From assembly GCA_934394815.1 (NCBI GenBank), contig CAKRRD010000022.1, forward strand, positions 1 through 43,334: a DNA stretch of 43,334 nt. Reading direction: 5' to 3'. Made by a program: the position numbers and the translations under genes. Below are positions 15,969 through 25,112 of this stretch, piece after piece (the stretch's first letter is position 1; each line of letters opens with the position of its first letter). Origin of the DNA: an uncultured Acetatifactor sp. GTDB taxonomy: Bacteria > Bacillota > Clostridia > Lachnospirales > Lachnospiraceae. The notes under the pieces were generated by a model. The model was not told the DNA's origin. It was given only the letters and a program-made list of their open reading frames with translations, and ran no database searches.

Positions 15969-17087
15969 TTACTGTAACAACTGTAACACCTGGGACGGTC
16001 TTTCATTGGCCTGTGCCAGCATGGAGGTTCCCGCCTGCGCCAGAACCTGATAGGTTGTATAAGAAGTCATTTCCTCTGCCATATCCACATCCATAATGCG
16101 GGAGTACGCAGACGTCATATTTTCACTGGTTACGTCCAGACTGTTGATCGTAGATTCCAGACGGTTCTGGAAAGCGCCCAGTCTGCCGCGGACGCCAGAT
16201 ACATATTTAATGGCTCCGTTTATTCTCTCGATGGCATCATCCGCTCCTTCCGCAGTGCTGACATCGATCTCTGCGATTCCCATATTCTGCAGGGAAATTG
16301 CCGGAATATTCACCTCCAGCACCTGATTCTGGTTGGCTCCCACCTGTAAACGCATGGCACCGATACCGGTTGCATCGATTTCCAGATCCGTGTATTCCAT
16401 ACCCGCGGCTGCACCCGCCACATCCAGACGCATTTCAAATCCATTCTCACCGGTAAAGGTCAGCAGATTGTCCTTGATCTCGGTCTTCAGCGGCTGTACA
16501 TCATCAAATCCGTCTCCGAAGTCCACCGTACCGTCCAACAGATATTTCCCGGGATTCTCAGGATCTTCCTGAAGCTTCAGGGAATCAATCGTATATTTTT
16601 TCACCGGGACATCCATGGAATAATAATTGACCTTGATATCATTATTGGTGGTATATCCCTTCAGATCATATTCACCGTTCAGCAGCTTCTGTCCGTTGAA
16701 CTCCGTTACTTCGGAGATTCTGGTGATCTCTTCCTTCAGCTGTGCTACTTCATCCTGTACCGTTGCACGGTCAGTATCCGACATGGTATCGTTGGCAGCC
16801 TTCACGGAAAGTTCGTTGATTCGCTGCAGCATCTCGCTGATCTCCGTCATGGCACCGTCTGCGATCTCTATAATGGAGACACCGTCACTGGCATTCTGGT
16901 TCGCCACAGACAGTCCCTCGATCTGGGCATTCATACGCTTGGACATTGCCAATCCGGCCGGGTTATCCTTGGCATGGTTGATCTTCAGTCCGGAAGAAAG
17001 TCTCTCCAATGATTTTGCCAGCAGATCATCATTGGTCGATAAGGCATTGTTGGATAACATTGCCGATACATTGTAATTAATTCTCAT
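15969..17087 (-). CDS. Flagellin
   Basis: The 372-residue protein has the conserved flagellin ends: N-terminal MRINYNVSAM and LERLSSGLKINHAKDNPAGLAMS, and C-terminal LAQANERPSQVLQLLQ. The D1 stretch LQRINELSVKAAND (about residues 88-101) is the site recognised by TLR5 in other species. The variable middle (about 150-260) is short. It is secreted through the flagellar export apparatus as the filament subunit. AAGGAG lies eight bases before the ATG. I saw no sigma-28 promoter directly upstream, so it is probably read with the DUF6240 gene 10 bases before it. Confidence 0.96.
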   Translation of the reverse strand: MRINYNVSAMLSNNALSTNDDLLAKSLERLSSGLKINHAKDNPAGLAMSKRMNAQIEGLSVANQNASDGVSIIEIADGAMTEISEMLQRINELSVKAANDTMSDTDRATVQDEVAQLKEEITRISEVTEFNGQKLLNGEYDLKGYTTNNDIKVNYYSMDVPVKKYTIDSLKLQEDPENPGKYLLDGTVDFGDGFDDVQPLKTEIKDNLLTFTGENGFEMRLDVAGAAAGMEYTDLEIDATGIGAMRLQVGANQNQVLEVNIPAISLQNMGIAEIDVSTAEGADDAIERINGAIKYVSGVRGRLGAFQNRLESTINSLDVTSENMTSAYSRIMDVDMAEEMTSYTTYQVLAQAGTSMLAQANERPSQVLQLLQ

Positions 17088-17097
17088 GTGTTACTCC

Positions 17098-19974
17098 TTA
17101 CTTTCCGCTGCTGTCTGCGACAGCCTGCAGGAATCCTTTTGCCAGGCGGTACAGCTGCGCTGCATCTGCCCGGTTCTCTATCGTTTCTGCGTTTTGCGTC
17201 TCACCGGCTGTCATCCTTGTCATATCCCGGGAACTGACGATGGAAAGCTTCTCCGCTTTCCAGTCCGCAGAGGTATCTGTCTGAATCCATTCAAGAAATA
17301 TATCGGAGGTCTTCTCTAATTTCGTAACCTCTTCCGGCGTATTTCCTACGAGATAACCTTCGATCCGCTCTCCGGTTACCCGGAAATGAGCTTCCAGCTG
17401 TTCGTCGCCTGCATCCACCCGGATGTCTACCGCTGTGGTCTCTCCCAAGCCCTGCCGCAGGGTAAGATGTACTCCCGCCAGCTGATCCCCCAGATACATC
17501 GGCAGAAAATACTCCTGCTTGTCCTGAAGGCTTTCTGCAAGACGCAGCTGCTTATGCACCAGCTGTAACTGCTTCACGTCCAAATGATTTTCCGCCCGTT
17601 CCAGGCTGTTCGTCTTGGTTTCCTGCACGGCATCCTGAAGCATGGTCCGGTAGCTGTCTGCAAAATCCTGTCCATCCAGTTGTTCCCATAATTCCAAAGC
17701 TTCCGCCACCGCAGGCTCTTCTCCGGCTGCCGCCACAGGCACTTCCTTCTCTCTGCCGTATTTTTCCCGATAGCGCCGCAGATTGCCGAACATCTCCGCA
17801 GGATCCTCCAGCAGTGCCTGTGCCGCCAGCAGATTGGAAGCGCTGGTATTCACTTCCCCCTTTTGCAGTAATTGTACTGCTTCCAGTTCCGTGGCTCCTG
17901 CCTGCCGCATCTCCTGCATGCTTTCCTGATAGTAGGCTTCCCTGCTCTCTGTATCTTCTGACACATCTGTCAGTAGTTCTTTTGCTATTCCCACAGAGAT
18001 CTGTTCCGAAATATTATTCTCCAAAAAACGTACTTCCTGCGTCAGTCCCGTATCCTGTGACACCTTCCAGTCCATATGAGAGGTTCTTCTGCTTCTGGCC
18101 GCTGCCAATAATGTGGAAAACTGTAATTCCGCTCCGGTATTTACCACAACACCTACGGCAGCACCGTCTTCTCTCTTGATCTGGTGTACCATACGGTAGA
18201 TGCCGATATAAGCCTTCCGTTCATTCTCCGTAATGTCTTTCTTCTGTTCCAGCTGATACAGGAAGCGGCTGTAATCCTCCGCCGCTTCTTCATAGCTCTG
18301 CGGATTTTCGGCAAAATAGGTCTCCAGTTCGCCAAAGGTCTTCTCCAGAGGATTTACACCATCACGAATCATCTGTAAGACATTTTTCGGTGTCATTTTC
18401 TCCACTACTGTAGTGACCTGACTGTCCGCTTCTTTGACTTTCTCTATATTTTCCGGAGTAAGTTCCATCCGGTTATAGGCAAGGATCCGGATTGCCCTCT
18501 GATTTTCCGGTGTTTTCTCTAATGACATATCTGTCAGAATATCATCCACATTGGAAAAGGCCTTGCGGATGCTGTCTCCCAGGTCTCTTCGGGGAGCTGT
18601 CATTAAAGTCTCATAGCGTTCGTTCGCTTCTGTATAAGCGGTCTGCAGCGCCTTGCCCTCGCTGTGGAATTCTGCCACGGTCTCCTGCGAAGCTTTCTGT
18701 TCCAGACTATAGGGACCCAATACGCTGACCGGCAGGCCCGGCAGTTCCTTCACCACCTGTGCCGTCTGTGTATAAGTCTCATATTTGGCCACGGCATCAG
18801 TATCCCCGGGGAAATACTTGTCCGCAACCTCTGCCTCCGCCTTCCGCAGCGCTTCGATCAACTGCTCCATCGGAGACGTATCAATGGAAAAATCACTCTG
18901 CAAAAGCTTTACATTCACCTCTGCTGTCATGCGCAGCCGGATCTCTTCCAGCTGTTTTCTGGCAGACAGATTCTCCGCGGCGGCATCCCATCTTGCATCC
19001 GAGAACCAGTCCTGTACCATTCCGGCTGCTTTCTCGTAGATGTTCTCCTGTCGCCCCAGATTCGCATGGACGGGAGATTTCCCCTCTGCAGCTGCAGATG
19101 CTGCCGCCTGCGCAAAAGCATCCTCGCTGACGGGATAGGTAATGGTGTCCAACTCGGCCAGCTGCTGCAGGGTATCGGTCGTAAGTGGCAGTCCCGCTCC
19201 TACAAGCCACTGTGCTTTCTGCCGGTTCTCCTCGTTAACCGGCAATCCGGCCTCCGTGACCGCCTTGTCCATCTGATCCTGCAATTCCTGTGGAACAGCG
19301 TTCTGCTGCACTTTGGCTCCACTGTTCTCTGCCACATACAGGTTCCAGATCTCTGGCTCCAATGCATTATCTACCAGGTATCCGACCTCCCCCTCCTGTG
19401 GCTGTTGCAGAGAAGATGCCAGATCCCATGCTGTTTTCAGTTCCTTCACATTCTCCGGAGTCAGGGGAACATCCGCTGCCCGGAACTGTTCCCGGATGCT
19501 TCTGGCCAACGTATCGCTGCCCACCGCTGCTGCCAGAGTATCCATATCCATGTCATCCGTATACCCGGCGATATTCTGCCCGGAGCGCACCAATTCCGCC
19601 TTGATCTTGTCCACGATGGTGACTGCAGTATCCTGATCCAGTTCTCTGGGGTCGAATCCGTCTTCACAGGCTTTCGCATAATCCTCCTGCGACATAGTAT
19701 GTGACAAAAGTGTCATATAGTTCTGCTGTAATGCCACGTTGGTATTCGCCGCATCCTGCTGCAGTTCAATCAGGGATTTCCCCTTGTTATTCTCTTCATT
19801 TCCAGCGGGCACCACCATCTGTCCGCTTTCATAGATTGCCCCGAAGGCATTTCCATTGCTGCTTTTTTTACTGCGCTGTGTCTTATCCTTACCCCAGGTA
19901 TTTTTATCTGTCCGGGTGTTCTCTGTTCTATTGTCTGTTTCGTTTACAGTCTGATTCTGAAATGTTATCTTCAC
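17098..19974 (-). CDS. DUF6240 protein, possibly FliK-like hook-length control
   Basis: This 958-residue protein fits DUF6240, a Lachnospiraceae family encoded beside flagellin. It is soluble, rich in A, E and Q, with repeated PENVK, PENQR and PENIEK segments (leucine-rich helical units). Residues about 845-925 (LGDQLAGVHLTLRQG, then EQLEAHFRVTGERIEGYLVG) resemble the C-terminal domain of FliK, which measures hook length; this is a weak pattern match. I choose GTG at 19974 because AAAGGA lies eight bases upstream; the frame extends to 20004 on a TTG without a good site. No signal peptide or membrane segment is seen. Confidence 0.75.
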   Translation of the reverse strand: MKITFQNQTVNETDNRTENTRTDKNTWGKDKTQRSKKSSNGNAFGAIYESGQMVVPAGNEENNKGKSLIELQQDAANTNVALQQNYMTLLSHTMSQEDYAKACEDGFDPRELDQDTAVTIVDKIKAELVRSGQNIAGYTDDMDMDTLAAAVGSDTLARSIREQFRAADVPLTPENVKELKTAWDLASSLQQPQEGEVGYLVDNALEPEIWNLYVAENSGAKVQQNAVPQELQDQMDKAVTEAGLPVNEENRQKAQWLVGAGLPLTTDTLQQLAELDTITYPVSEDAFAQAAASAAAEGKSPVHANLGRQENIYEKAAGMVQDWFSDARWDAAAENLSARKQLEEIRLRMTAEVNVKLLQSDFSIDTSPMEQLIEALRKAEAEVADKYFPGDTDAVAKYETYTQTAQVVKELPGLPVSVLGPYSLEQKASQETVAEFHSEGKALQTAYTEANERYETLMTAPRRDLGDSIRKAFSNVDDILTDMSLEKTPENQRAIRILAYNRMELTPENIEKVKEADSQVTTVVEKMTPKNVLQMIRDGVNPLEKTFGELETYFAENPQSYEEAAEDYSRFLYQLEQKKDITENERKAYIGIYRMVHQIKREDGAAVGVVVNTGAELQFSTLLAAARSRRTSHMDWKVSQDTGLTQEVRFLENNISEQISVGIAKELLTDVSEDTESREAYYQESMQEMRQAGATELEAVQLLQKGEVNTSASNLLAAQALLEDPAEMFGNLRRYREKYGREKEVPVAAAGEEPAVAEALELWEQLDGQDFADSYRTMLQDAVQETKTNSLERAENHLDVKQLQLVHKQLRLAESLQDKQEYFLPMYLGDQLAGVHLTLRQGLGETTAVDIRVDAGDEQLEAHFRVTGERIEGYLVGNTPEEVTKLEKTSDIFLEWIQTDTSADWKAEKLSIVSSRDMTRMTAGETQNAETIENRADAAQLYRLAKGFLQAVADSSGK

Positions 19975-20050
19975 GCTTGTCGTCCTTTTCCATACAATCC
20001 TCAAAGCCGTCGGCTCTGAATTATTCTGAATACAATACTGAGATCAGTAA

Positions 20051-20095
20051 GAAAAAAGATGAGTGCACCCTTTACCCTTTGGTCACACTCATCTT
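20051..20095 (-). terminator. Rho-independent terminator after glgB
   Basis: On the minus strand AAGATGAGTG and CACTCATCTT form a perfect 10-base stem, extended by GTG/CAC pairs, and are followed by TTTTTTC. It lies 37 bases past the glgB stop and insulates the DUF6240-flagellin transcript. Confidence 0.88.
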
Positions 20096-20131
20096 CTATT
20101 TCGGTTGTTTCTTACGATTTCTTAACCGGCC

Positions 20132-22036
20132 TTAAAACAGAAATACAGCAGCACCGTATGGCGGCAGGTCAAAGCTGATGGAATAGTTCTTATAATGAAA
20201 AGGCTTTTTCTCCGCTATGATCTCTGCGGGGATTTCATTGCCCCAACCACCGAAACGCTCCTCATCACTGTTGAGCAGCAGCTTATATTTCTTCTTTTTC
20301 GGCACCGGCACAGTATAACTCTCCCATTTCATGGGGGTCATATTCAGTACAAACAGCAGATTATTCCTGCCACTGGAACATTTTCTGACAAAACAATAGG
20401 TGCTGTGCTCTGCGTCGTCCGCATTCATCCACTCAAAACCGTCCCAGGTATTGTCGATCTCATACATTGCAGGATACTTATGATACAGTTCCAACAATTC
20501 TTTTACATAGGTATGTACTCCCTGGTTCCATTTCTCGCCTAACAGATACCAGTCCAGCTCCCTCTCTTCGCTCCACTCCCGTTCCTGTCCGAAATCCTGT
20601 CCCATGAACAGCAGCTTCTTGCCGGAATGTCCGAACATATAGGTATAGCCCACACGCAGATTTGCGTATTTATCTGCGGTATAACCCGGCATCTTATTGA
20701 CCATGGAGCACTTCAGATGTACCACTTCGTCATGCGACAGAGGCAGAATGTAATTCTCACTGTCATTGTAACTCATGGCAAAAGTCATGGCATAATGATG
20801 ACCCTTGCGGTACAGCGGATCCAGCTTCATGTATTCGCAGAAATCATGCATCCAGCCCATGTTCCATTTAAAGGAAAATCCCAGTCCCTCTTCCCCAATG
20901 TCACTGGTCACATTGGGCCATGCCGTAGATTCCTCGGCAATGGTCATGAAACCGGGATAGGTTCCGCGGACTACGGAATTCAGGTGATGGAAGAATTCGA
21001 TAGCTTCCAGATTCTTGTTACCGCCGAATTTGTTCGGCAGCCACTCGCCGTCTTTTTTACCGTAATCCAGATACAGCATGGATGCCACCGCATCTACCCG
21101 GATACCATCCACATGGAACTCTCTGAGCCAGAACAGGGCATTGGCCACCAGGAAGTTCTTCACCTCATTCTTACCGTAGTTAAAAATCTTCGTTCCCCAC
21201 TCGGGATGCTCTCCCAGACGGGGATCGGGATGTTCGAAAATACACTGCCCGTCAAACTCCGCCAGACCATGGGCATCCGTTGCAAAATGAGCAGGTACCC
21301 AGTCCAGTATCACACCGATTCCGGCCTTGTGAAGTTCATTGACCAGATACATAAAATCTTTCGGGGTTCCGTAACGGGAGGTCGGTGCATAGTATCCTGT
21401 CACCTGATATCCCCAGGAGCCGTCAAAAGGGTGCTCCGCAATACCCATCAGTTCTACATGGGTATATTTCATTTCCTTCAGATATTCCACAATACGATCC
21501 GCAAACTCGCAATAATTGTAAAAACCCTCCGCAGTACCGTTATTGGGATGTTTCATGAAAGAACCGATATGGCATTCGTAAATTGCCATAGGTTCCTTGT
21601 TCATGTCCTTTTTATCCCTGGCTTCCATCCATTTGGAATCCTTCCAGCCGAATCCCGTGATATCGGTAACGATGGAAGCAGTCCCCGGTCTGTATTCTGC
21701 ATAATTGGCAAAAGGATCGGCTTTATAAAGCTTTCTGCCATCTCTGGCATAAATCAGGAACTTGTACATCGCCCCCTCTTCCACTCCGGAAACAAACAAG
21801 CCCCAGATGCCTCCCTCTCCCAGTTTCTGCATGGGATGGGACTCCTCATTCCATTCATTGAATGTACCAATGACATTCACCTGTGCTGCATTTGGTGCCC
21901 ATACTCCGAAATAGACTCCCTGCACCCCGTCTTCCACAGACAGATGTGCGCCCAGTTTTTTATAAATATCATAATGGGTCCCCTGGGCAAATAGATATTG
22001 ATCCGCTTCGGAAATAAATACCTTCTCCTTCGTCAT
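20132..22036 (-). CDS. glgB: 1,4-alpha-glucan branching enzyme
   Basis: The 634-residue GH13 enzyme makes alpha-1,6 branches in glycogen. An N-terminal CBM48-like region (GVWAPNAAQVNVIGTFNEWN) precedes the barrel. Catalytic motifs are present: DWVPAHF, GIRVDAVASMLY (nucleophile aspartate), TIAEEST (acid/base glutamate) and PLSHDEVVH (transition-state aspartate). The length is normal. GGGAGG lies ahead of the ATG. No other glg genes are in the window; the gene follows the 963-residue protein by 14 bases and is probably co-transcribed with it. Confidence 0.96.
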   Translation of the reverse strand: MTKEKVFISEADQYLFAQGTHYDIYKKLGAHLSVEDGVQGVYFGVWAPNAAQVNVIGTFNEWNEESHPMQKLGEGGIWGLFVSGVEEGAMYKFLIYARDGRKLYKADPFANYAEYRPGTASIVTDITGFGWKDSKWMEARDKKDMNKEPMAIYECHIGSFMKHPNNGTAEGFYNYCEFADRIVEYLKEMKYTHVELMGIAEHPFDGSWGYQVTGYYAPTSRYGTPKDFMYLVNELHKAGIGVILDWVPAHFATDAHGLAEFDGQCIFEHPDPRLGEHPEWGTKIFNYGKNEVKNFLVANALFWLREFHVDGIRVDAVASMLYLDYGKKDGEWLPNKFGGNKNLEAIEFFHHLNSVVRGTYPGFMTIAEESTAWPNVTSDIGEEGLGFSFKWNMGWMHDFCEYMKLDPLYRKGHHYAMTFAMSYNDSENYILPLSHDEVVHLKCSMVNKMPGYTADKYANLRVGYTYMFGHSGKKLLFMGQDFGQEREWSEERELDWYLLGEKWNQGVHTYVKELLELYHKYPAMYEIDNTWDGFEWMNADDAEHSTYCFVRKCSSGRNNLLFVLNMTPMKWESYTVPVPKKKKYKLLLNSDEERFGGWGNEIPAEIIAEKKPFHYKNYSISFDLPPYGAAVFLF

Positions 22037-22050
22037 GGCTGTGCCTCCCG

Positions 22051-24942
22051 CTATACAAAATCTTTTTCGGTAAGGATGATCATATCCTCATCGTCATATC
22101 TCCTGGCAAACAAAACATCAAAGAAATGCTTTAATGTCTTCTTATTTGCGTGGTATATTGCCTCATCCACGATCTCTTTTACATCTACTACCGTAACCAC
22201 ATGATCTATAGTCTGCATATCCTCAATTCTGGTGTGCAGTGCCAGTACGCCGAGTTCGTCAATGGAGTACTCCATCTCCCGGGCATATTGTCTTCCGAAT
22301 GCCACCAGAGTATCATTGCTGAGTGCTTCCACATCCATTCTTGCGGTAAAGCTTTCTCTTAATTTCTCATGCTTCTCCAGGAATTTATCGATATCCTTCT
22401 TCGTATCTTCCAGGATGATGACGATTCCCTGACTCTCCTGCTGTAATGCCTTATGCAGGGCATTCACGGTAGCATCGTTCATTTCGGATGCCTTACAGAT
22501 AATAAGAGCACCGTTTTTCAGCTTGGATAAAGTCTCCGCAGTATCCTTCTTATTCAAGGCCTGTCCGGAGATCTTGGCTACTTTTCCGGAGAAATTGCTG
22601 TCTTCCGCCTGAATCTCGCGGATCATGTTCTTAGCAAGAGACAAGGTGTCCATACCCTCTTCTCCGGTGATGATCACATTGCCGGTGTAAGCTGCCAGAC
22701 TAATGTTATCTATGGCCTTGACCAGCTGTTCTCTTGCAGATCTGCTCTGGATAAAGGGAGCATACAGTTCTCTCTCTTCTCTGGTAAGCGCACGAACCTT
22801 TGCCTTGTCTCTCTCTACCGCAGGGCGCTCCGGCTGTTCGGATTCTTCCTGAGGTTCCACAGTTGCAGATTCTTCGGCGGGTTCTTCCCCGGCCACTTCC
22901 TCATCCGCAGGCGCCGCTGCTTCTGTCGTGAGTTCTTCTGCAGGCTCCTCGTCTGTCAGTTCTTCCGGCTCCGCCAATTCCTCCTCTGCGATCTCTTCCG
23001 GTTCGTAGTTTTCTGCTTCCGGTTTTTCCGTCTCTTTGATCACTTCCGGCTCCGGCTCATATGCGGGTTCTTCCTCAAGTTCTTCTACGGTATCTTCTTC
23101 CGCATCCTCTTCCGGAAGTTCTGCAGGCTCCTGCGCCGGTACTTCTTCCTCTGCAGGGGCAGCCTCCGGCACTTCTTCTGCCGTCTCTGTCACAACAGGC
23201 TCCTCTGTGATCTCTTCCAGTTCTTCTACCTCGTCGGTATCTGCAATATTGTCTGCCACAGCTTCGGTATCTGCCGTATCCGCCGCTTTTTCTTTCTCCA
23301 GCTTCTCCAGCAGGCCATCTCTTACCGCCTGTTCAAACTCTGTGAACATGGCTCCGGTCTGCTGCAATACATGCTGTCTGACCTCTTCTTCTCTCTTCTC
23401 CAGGTTCTCTTTTTTCTTACGCTCCCACTCTGTCAGAATATCCTCGATATTCATCTGTCCGGTGATCTGCTTCTCGATGCTCTCCGCTTCCGGCATTACC
23501 AGGCTGATCTGACCGTCGGATTCCTGTGCCAGTACATTGGCCAGTTCCTTGGGTGGCTCCACGGGAGCAGCCGGGGTTACCGGTGCTGCAGGAGCTTCCG
23601 GCGCCTTCTGTACTTCGGATATCTCCGGTACTACATCGACTCTCTTTGCAGAAACCGGCTCCTCGGGCAGAATCTCTTCCGTCTCTACCTGAGGCACCTG
23701 TGACAGATCACCGATCTCTCCGGTCTCCCCAAAGAATACTTCCGACCCCTCCATCTGTTCCGTCTCCGGCTCCAGATCATCCTCGCTGACATCCGCGATC
23801 TCCGGATAGTCCAGAGATTCCGTGTCAGAATCCCCCGGATCGATCATCGGTGCCACAATGGAACGGGTGATGGACTCCGAATGGTCTTTCGTATGATCCT
23901 CACCCAATACTTCCCGCAATCCTGCTGCCAGTTCCGCCTGTAAATTGATCGTATTATACTGACCCACATCCATGGTCTTCACATGGATATCAAAATCATC
24001 CTCCACCGGCTGTGCAGGAGTCTGCTGTACCGGCTCATAGACTCTGGTATCGTCCGGCACCTGATCATAGCCCGGATCCTGCACGTAACTCTGGTTCGGA
24101 TCGTAGCCTCCGTCCTGTGCATAACCCTGATTCGGGTCATAGCCTCCATCCTGCGCATAGCCCTGGTTCGGATCGTAGCCTCCGTCCTGTGCATAACCCT
24201 GATTCGGATCATAGCTTCCGTCCTGTACATAGCCCTGATTCGGGTCGTAATTTCCATCCTGTGTATATCCCTGCTGCGCATAACCGGGATCCTGCGCGTA
24301 GTTCTGGGAATACTGCTGCGTACCGGGCGCATCAAAACGATGATCGTATTTTTCCTGCTGTTCCGGTGTCAGCGGCTGATGGAGCATCTTTAACTCCATG
24401 GCCTTAATGACATATTTGCCCTCACCAAACCAGAGAATGAGTTCATCACATTCCTCTACACATCTGGCGGCAAGTCCCACTCTGTGATACAGATAAGCCA
24501 GTTCATAGGCCCATTTTTCCCTGTAATCTCTCTTTTTCAGTTCTTCCAGAACGGCAATGCGTTCTTCCAGGCTGACGTCCTGTGCCTCGTATAATTTATA
24601 CTGTAAAATATATCTGCCGGGATCCTTGGGTGCCACCTGCACGAACTCTTTATAATATTCGATAGCCTGTACATACTCTTCCATTTTAATGGAAAGTTCA
24701 CACAGGGAATAGCAGATCGTTCTGCCTCCCGGCCGTCTCTCATATGCCAGAAGCAGCATATCCCGGGCATCTTCATATCTTCGGTTGATCTTGTAAAGGT
24801 CACTGATGGTGCACAGCATCATTACACTTTTTACTCTGCGCCAGTCAATGGTATCGGCAATCTCTGCAGCCTGTGCATATTCCCCACGGCTGATCAGATC
24901 TTTGATTTCTTCCGCTCTTAATTTATATTCACTCTTATCCAA
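22051..24942 (-). CDS. Large TPR, tandem-repeat and degenerate AAA-like protein of unknown function
   Basis: I do not recognise a named family for this 963-residue protein. Residues 1-185 look like TPR helices (YEDARDMLLLAYERRP, YVQAIEYYKEFVQVAPKDPGRYIL). Residues about 220-295 carry a 12-residue repeat (YDPNQGYAQDGG type). A long acidic, Pro/Glu-rich linker spans about 300-720. Residues 728-950 resemble an AAA+ domain (GNVIITGEEGMDTLSLAKNM at the P-loop position, then ALIICKASEMND as a Walker B-like strand), but the GKT triad is absent, so ATPase activity is doubtful. No signal peptide. The start is TTG with GGGAG nine bases upstream. It directly precedes glgB. Confidence 0.8.
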   Translation of the reverse strand: MDKSEYKLRAEEIKDLISRGEYAQAAEIADTIDWRRVKSVMMLCTISDLYKINRRYEDARDMLLLAYERRPGGRTICYSLCELSIKMEEYVQAIEYYKEFVQVAPKDPGRYILQYKLYEAQDVSLEERIAVLEELKKRDYREKWAYELAYLYHRVGLAARCVEECDELILWFGEGKYVIKAMELKMLHQPLTPEQQEKYDHRFDAPGTQQYSQNYAQDPGYAQQGYTQDGNYDPNQGYVQDGSYDPNQGYAQDGGYDPNQGYAQDGGYDPNQGYAQDGGYDPNQSYVQDPGYDQVPDDTRVYEPVQQTPAQPVEDDFDIHVKTMDVGQYNTINLQAELAAGLREVLGEDHTKDHSESITRSIVAPMIDPGDSDTESLDYPEIADVSEDDLEPETEQMEGSEVFFGETGEIGDLSQVPQVETEEILPEEPVSAKRVDVVPEISEVQKAPEAPAAPVTPAAPVEPPKELANVLAQESDGQISLVMPEAESIEKQITGQMNIEDILTEWERKKKENLEKREEEVRQHVLQQTGAMFTEFEQAVRDGLLEKLEKEKAADTADTEAVADNIADTDEVEELEEITEEPVVTETAEEVPEAAPAEEEVPAQEPAELPEEDAEEDTVEELEEEPAYEPEPEVIKETEKPEAENYEPEEIAEEELAEPEELTDEEPAEELTTEAAAPADEEVAGEEPAEESATVEPQEESEQPERPAVERDKAKVRALTREERELYAPFIQSRSAREQLVKAIDNISLAAYTGNVIITGEEGMDTLSLAKNMIREIQAEDSNFSGKVAKISGQALNKKDTAETLSKLKNGALIICKASEMNDATVNALHKALQQESQGIVIILEDTKKDIDKFLEKHEKLRESFTARMDVEALSNDTLVAFGRQYAREMEYSIDELGVLALHTRIEDMQTIDHVVTVVDVKEIVDEAIYHANKKTLKHFFDVLFARRYDDEDMIILTEKDFV
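24068..24270 (-). repeat. 36-base in-frame tandem repeat
   Basis: Five to six copies of a 36-base unit encode YDPNQGYAQDGG and variants (GYVQDGS, SYVQDPG). Copies differ mainly at third positions and seem to alternate between two nucleotide versions (GGTTCGGATCGTAGCC against GATTCGGGTCATAGCC), which suggests duplication of a two-unit block. Copy number could vary between strains. Confidence 0.9.
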
Positions 24943-25077
24943 GGTATTTCGCTCCCTTAACCTTTTCTTGTCCTCAGTTCCTTATTTTCCCCAAAGCAGA
25001 CTATCCCACTTTTTTCTTATTCAGTGTACCATAGTACCTATTGATATGTCAAAATCAAACTGGGCAAAATGTATAGA

Positions 25078-25112
25078 AACCGCCCCGTGGGATGCTACCC
25101 ACGGAAGCGGTT
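25078..25112 (-). terminator. Terminator-like hairpin overlapping the carboxypeptidase stop codon
   Basis: On the minus strand AACCGCTTCCGTGGG and CCCACGGGGCGGTT pair with one TT/GG internal mismatch around TAGCAT. The 5' arm encodes the last residues (NRFRG) and the loop holds the TAG stop. The following bases are only moderately T-rich (TTTCTATACATTTT). Confidence 0.65.

Noticed and set aside
17088..17200. Sigma-28 promoter for flagellin
   Set aside because: No TAAA-15-GCCGATAA pattern upstream of the flagellin gene; a GCCGACGG near 20015 lacks a matching -35.
20627..21994. Plus-strand open frame of 455 codons opposite glgB
   Set aside because: It is a shadow of conserved glgB codons; its composition is not protein-like and it lacks a ribosome site.
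24068..24270. Regular repeats considered as a CRISPR array
   Set aside because: The repeat is contiguous with no unique spacers, keeps reading frame and encodes a 12-residue protein repeat.
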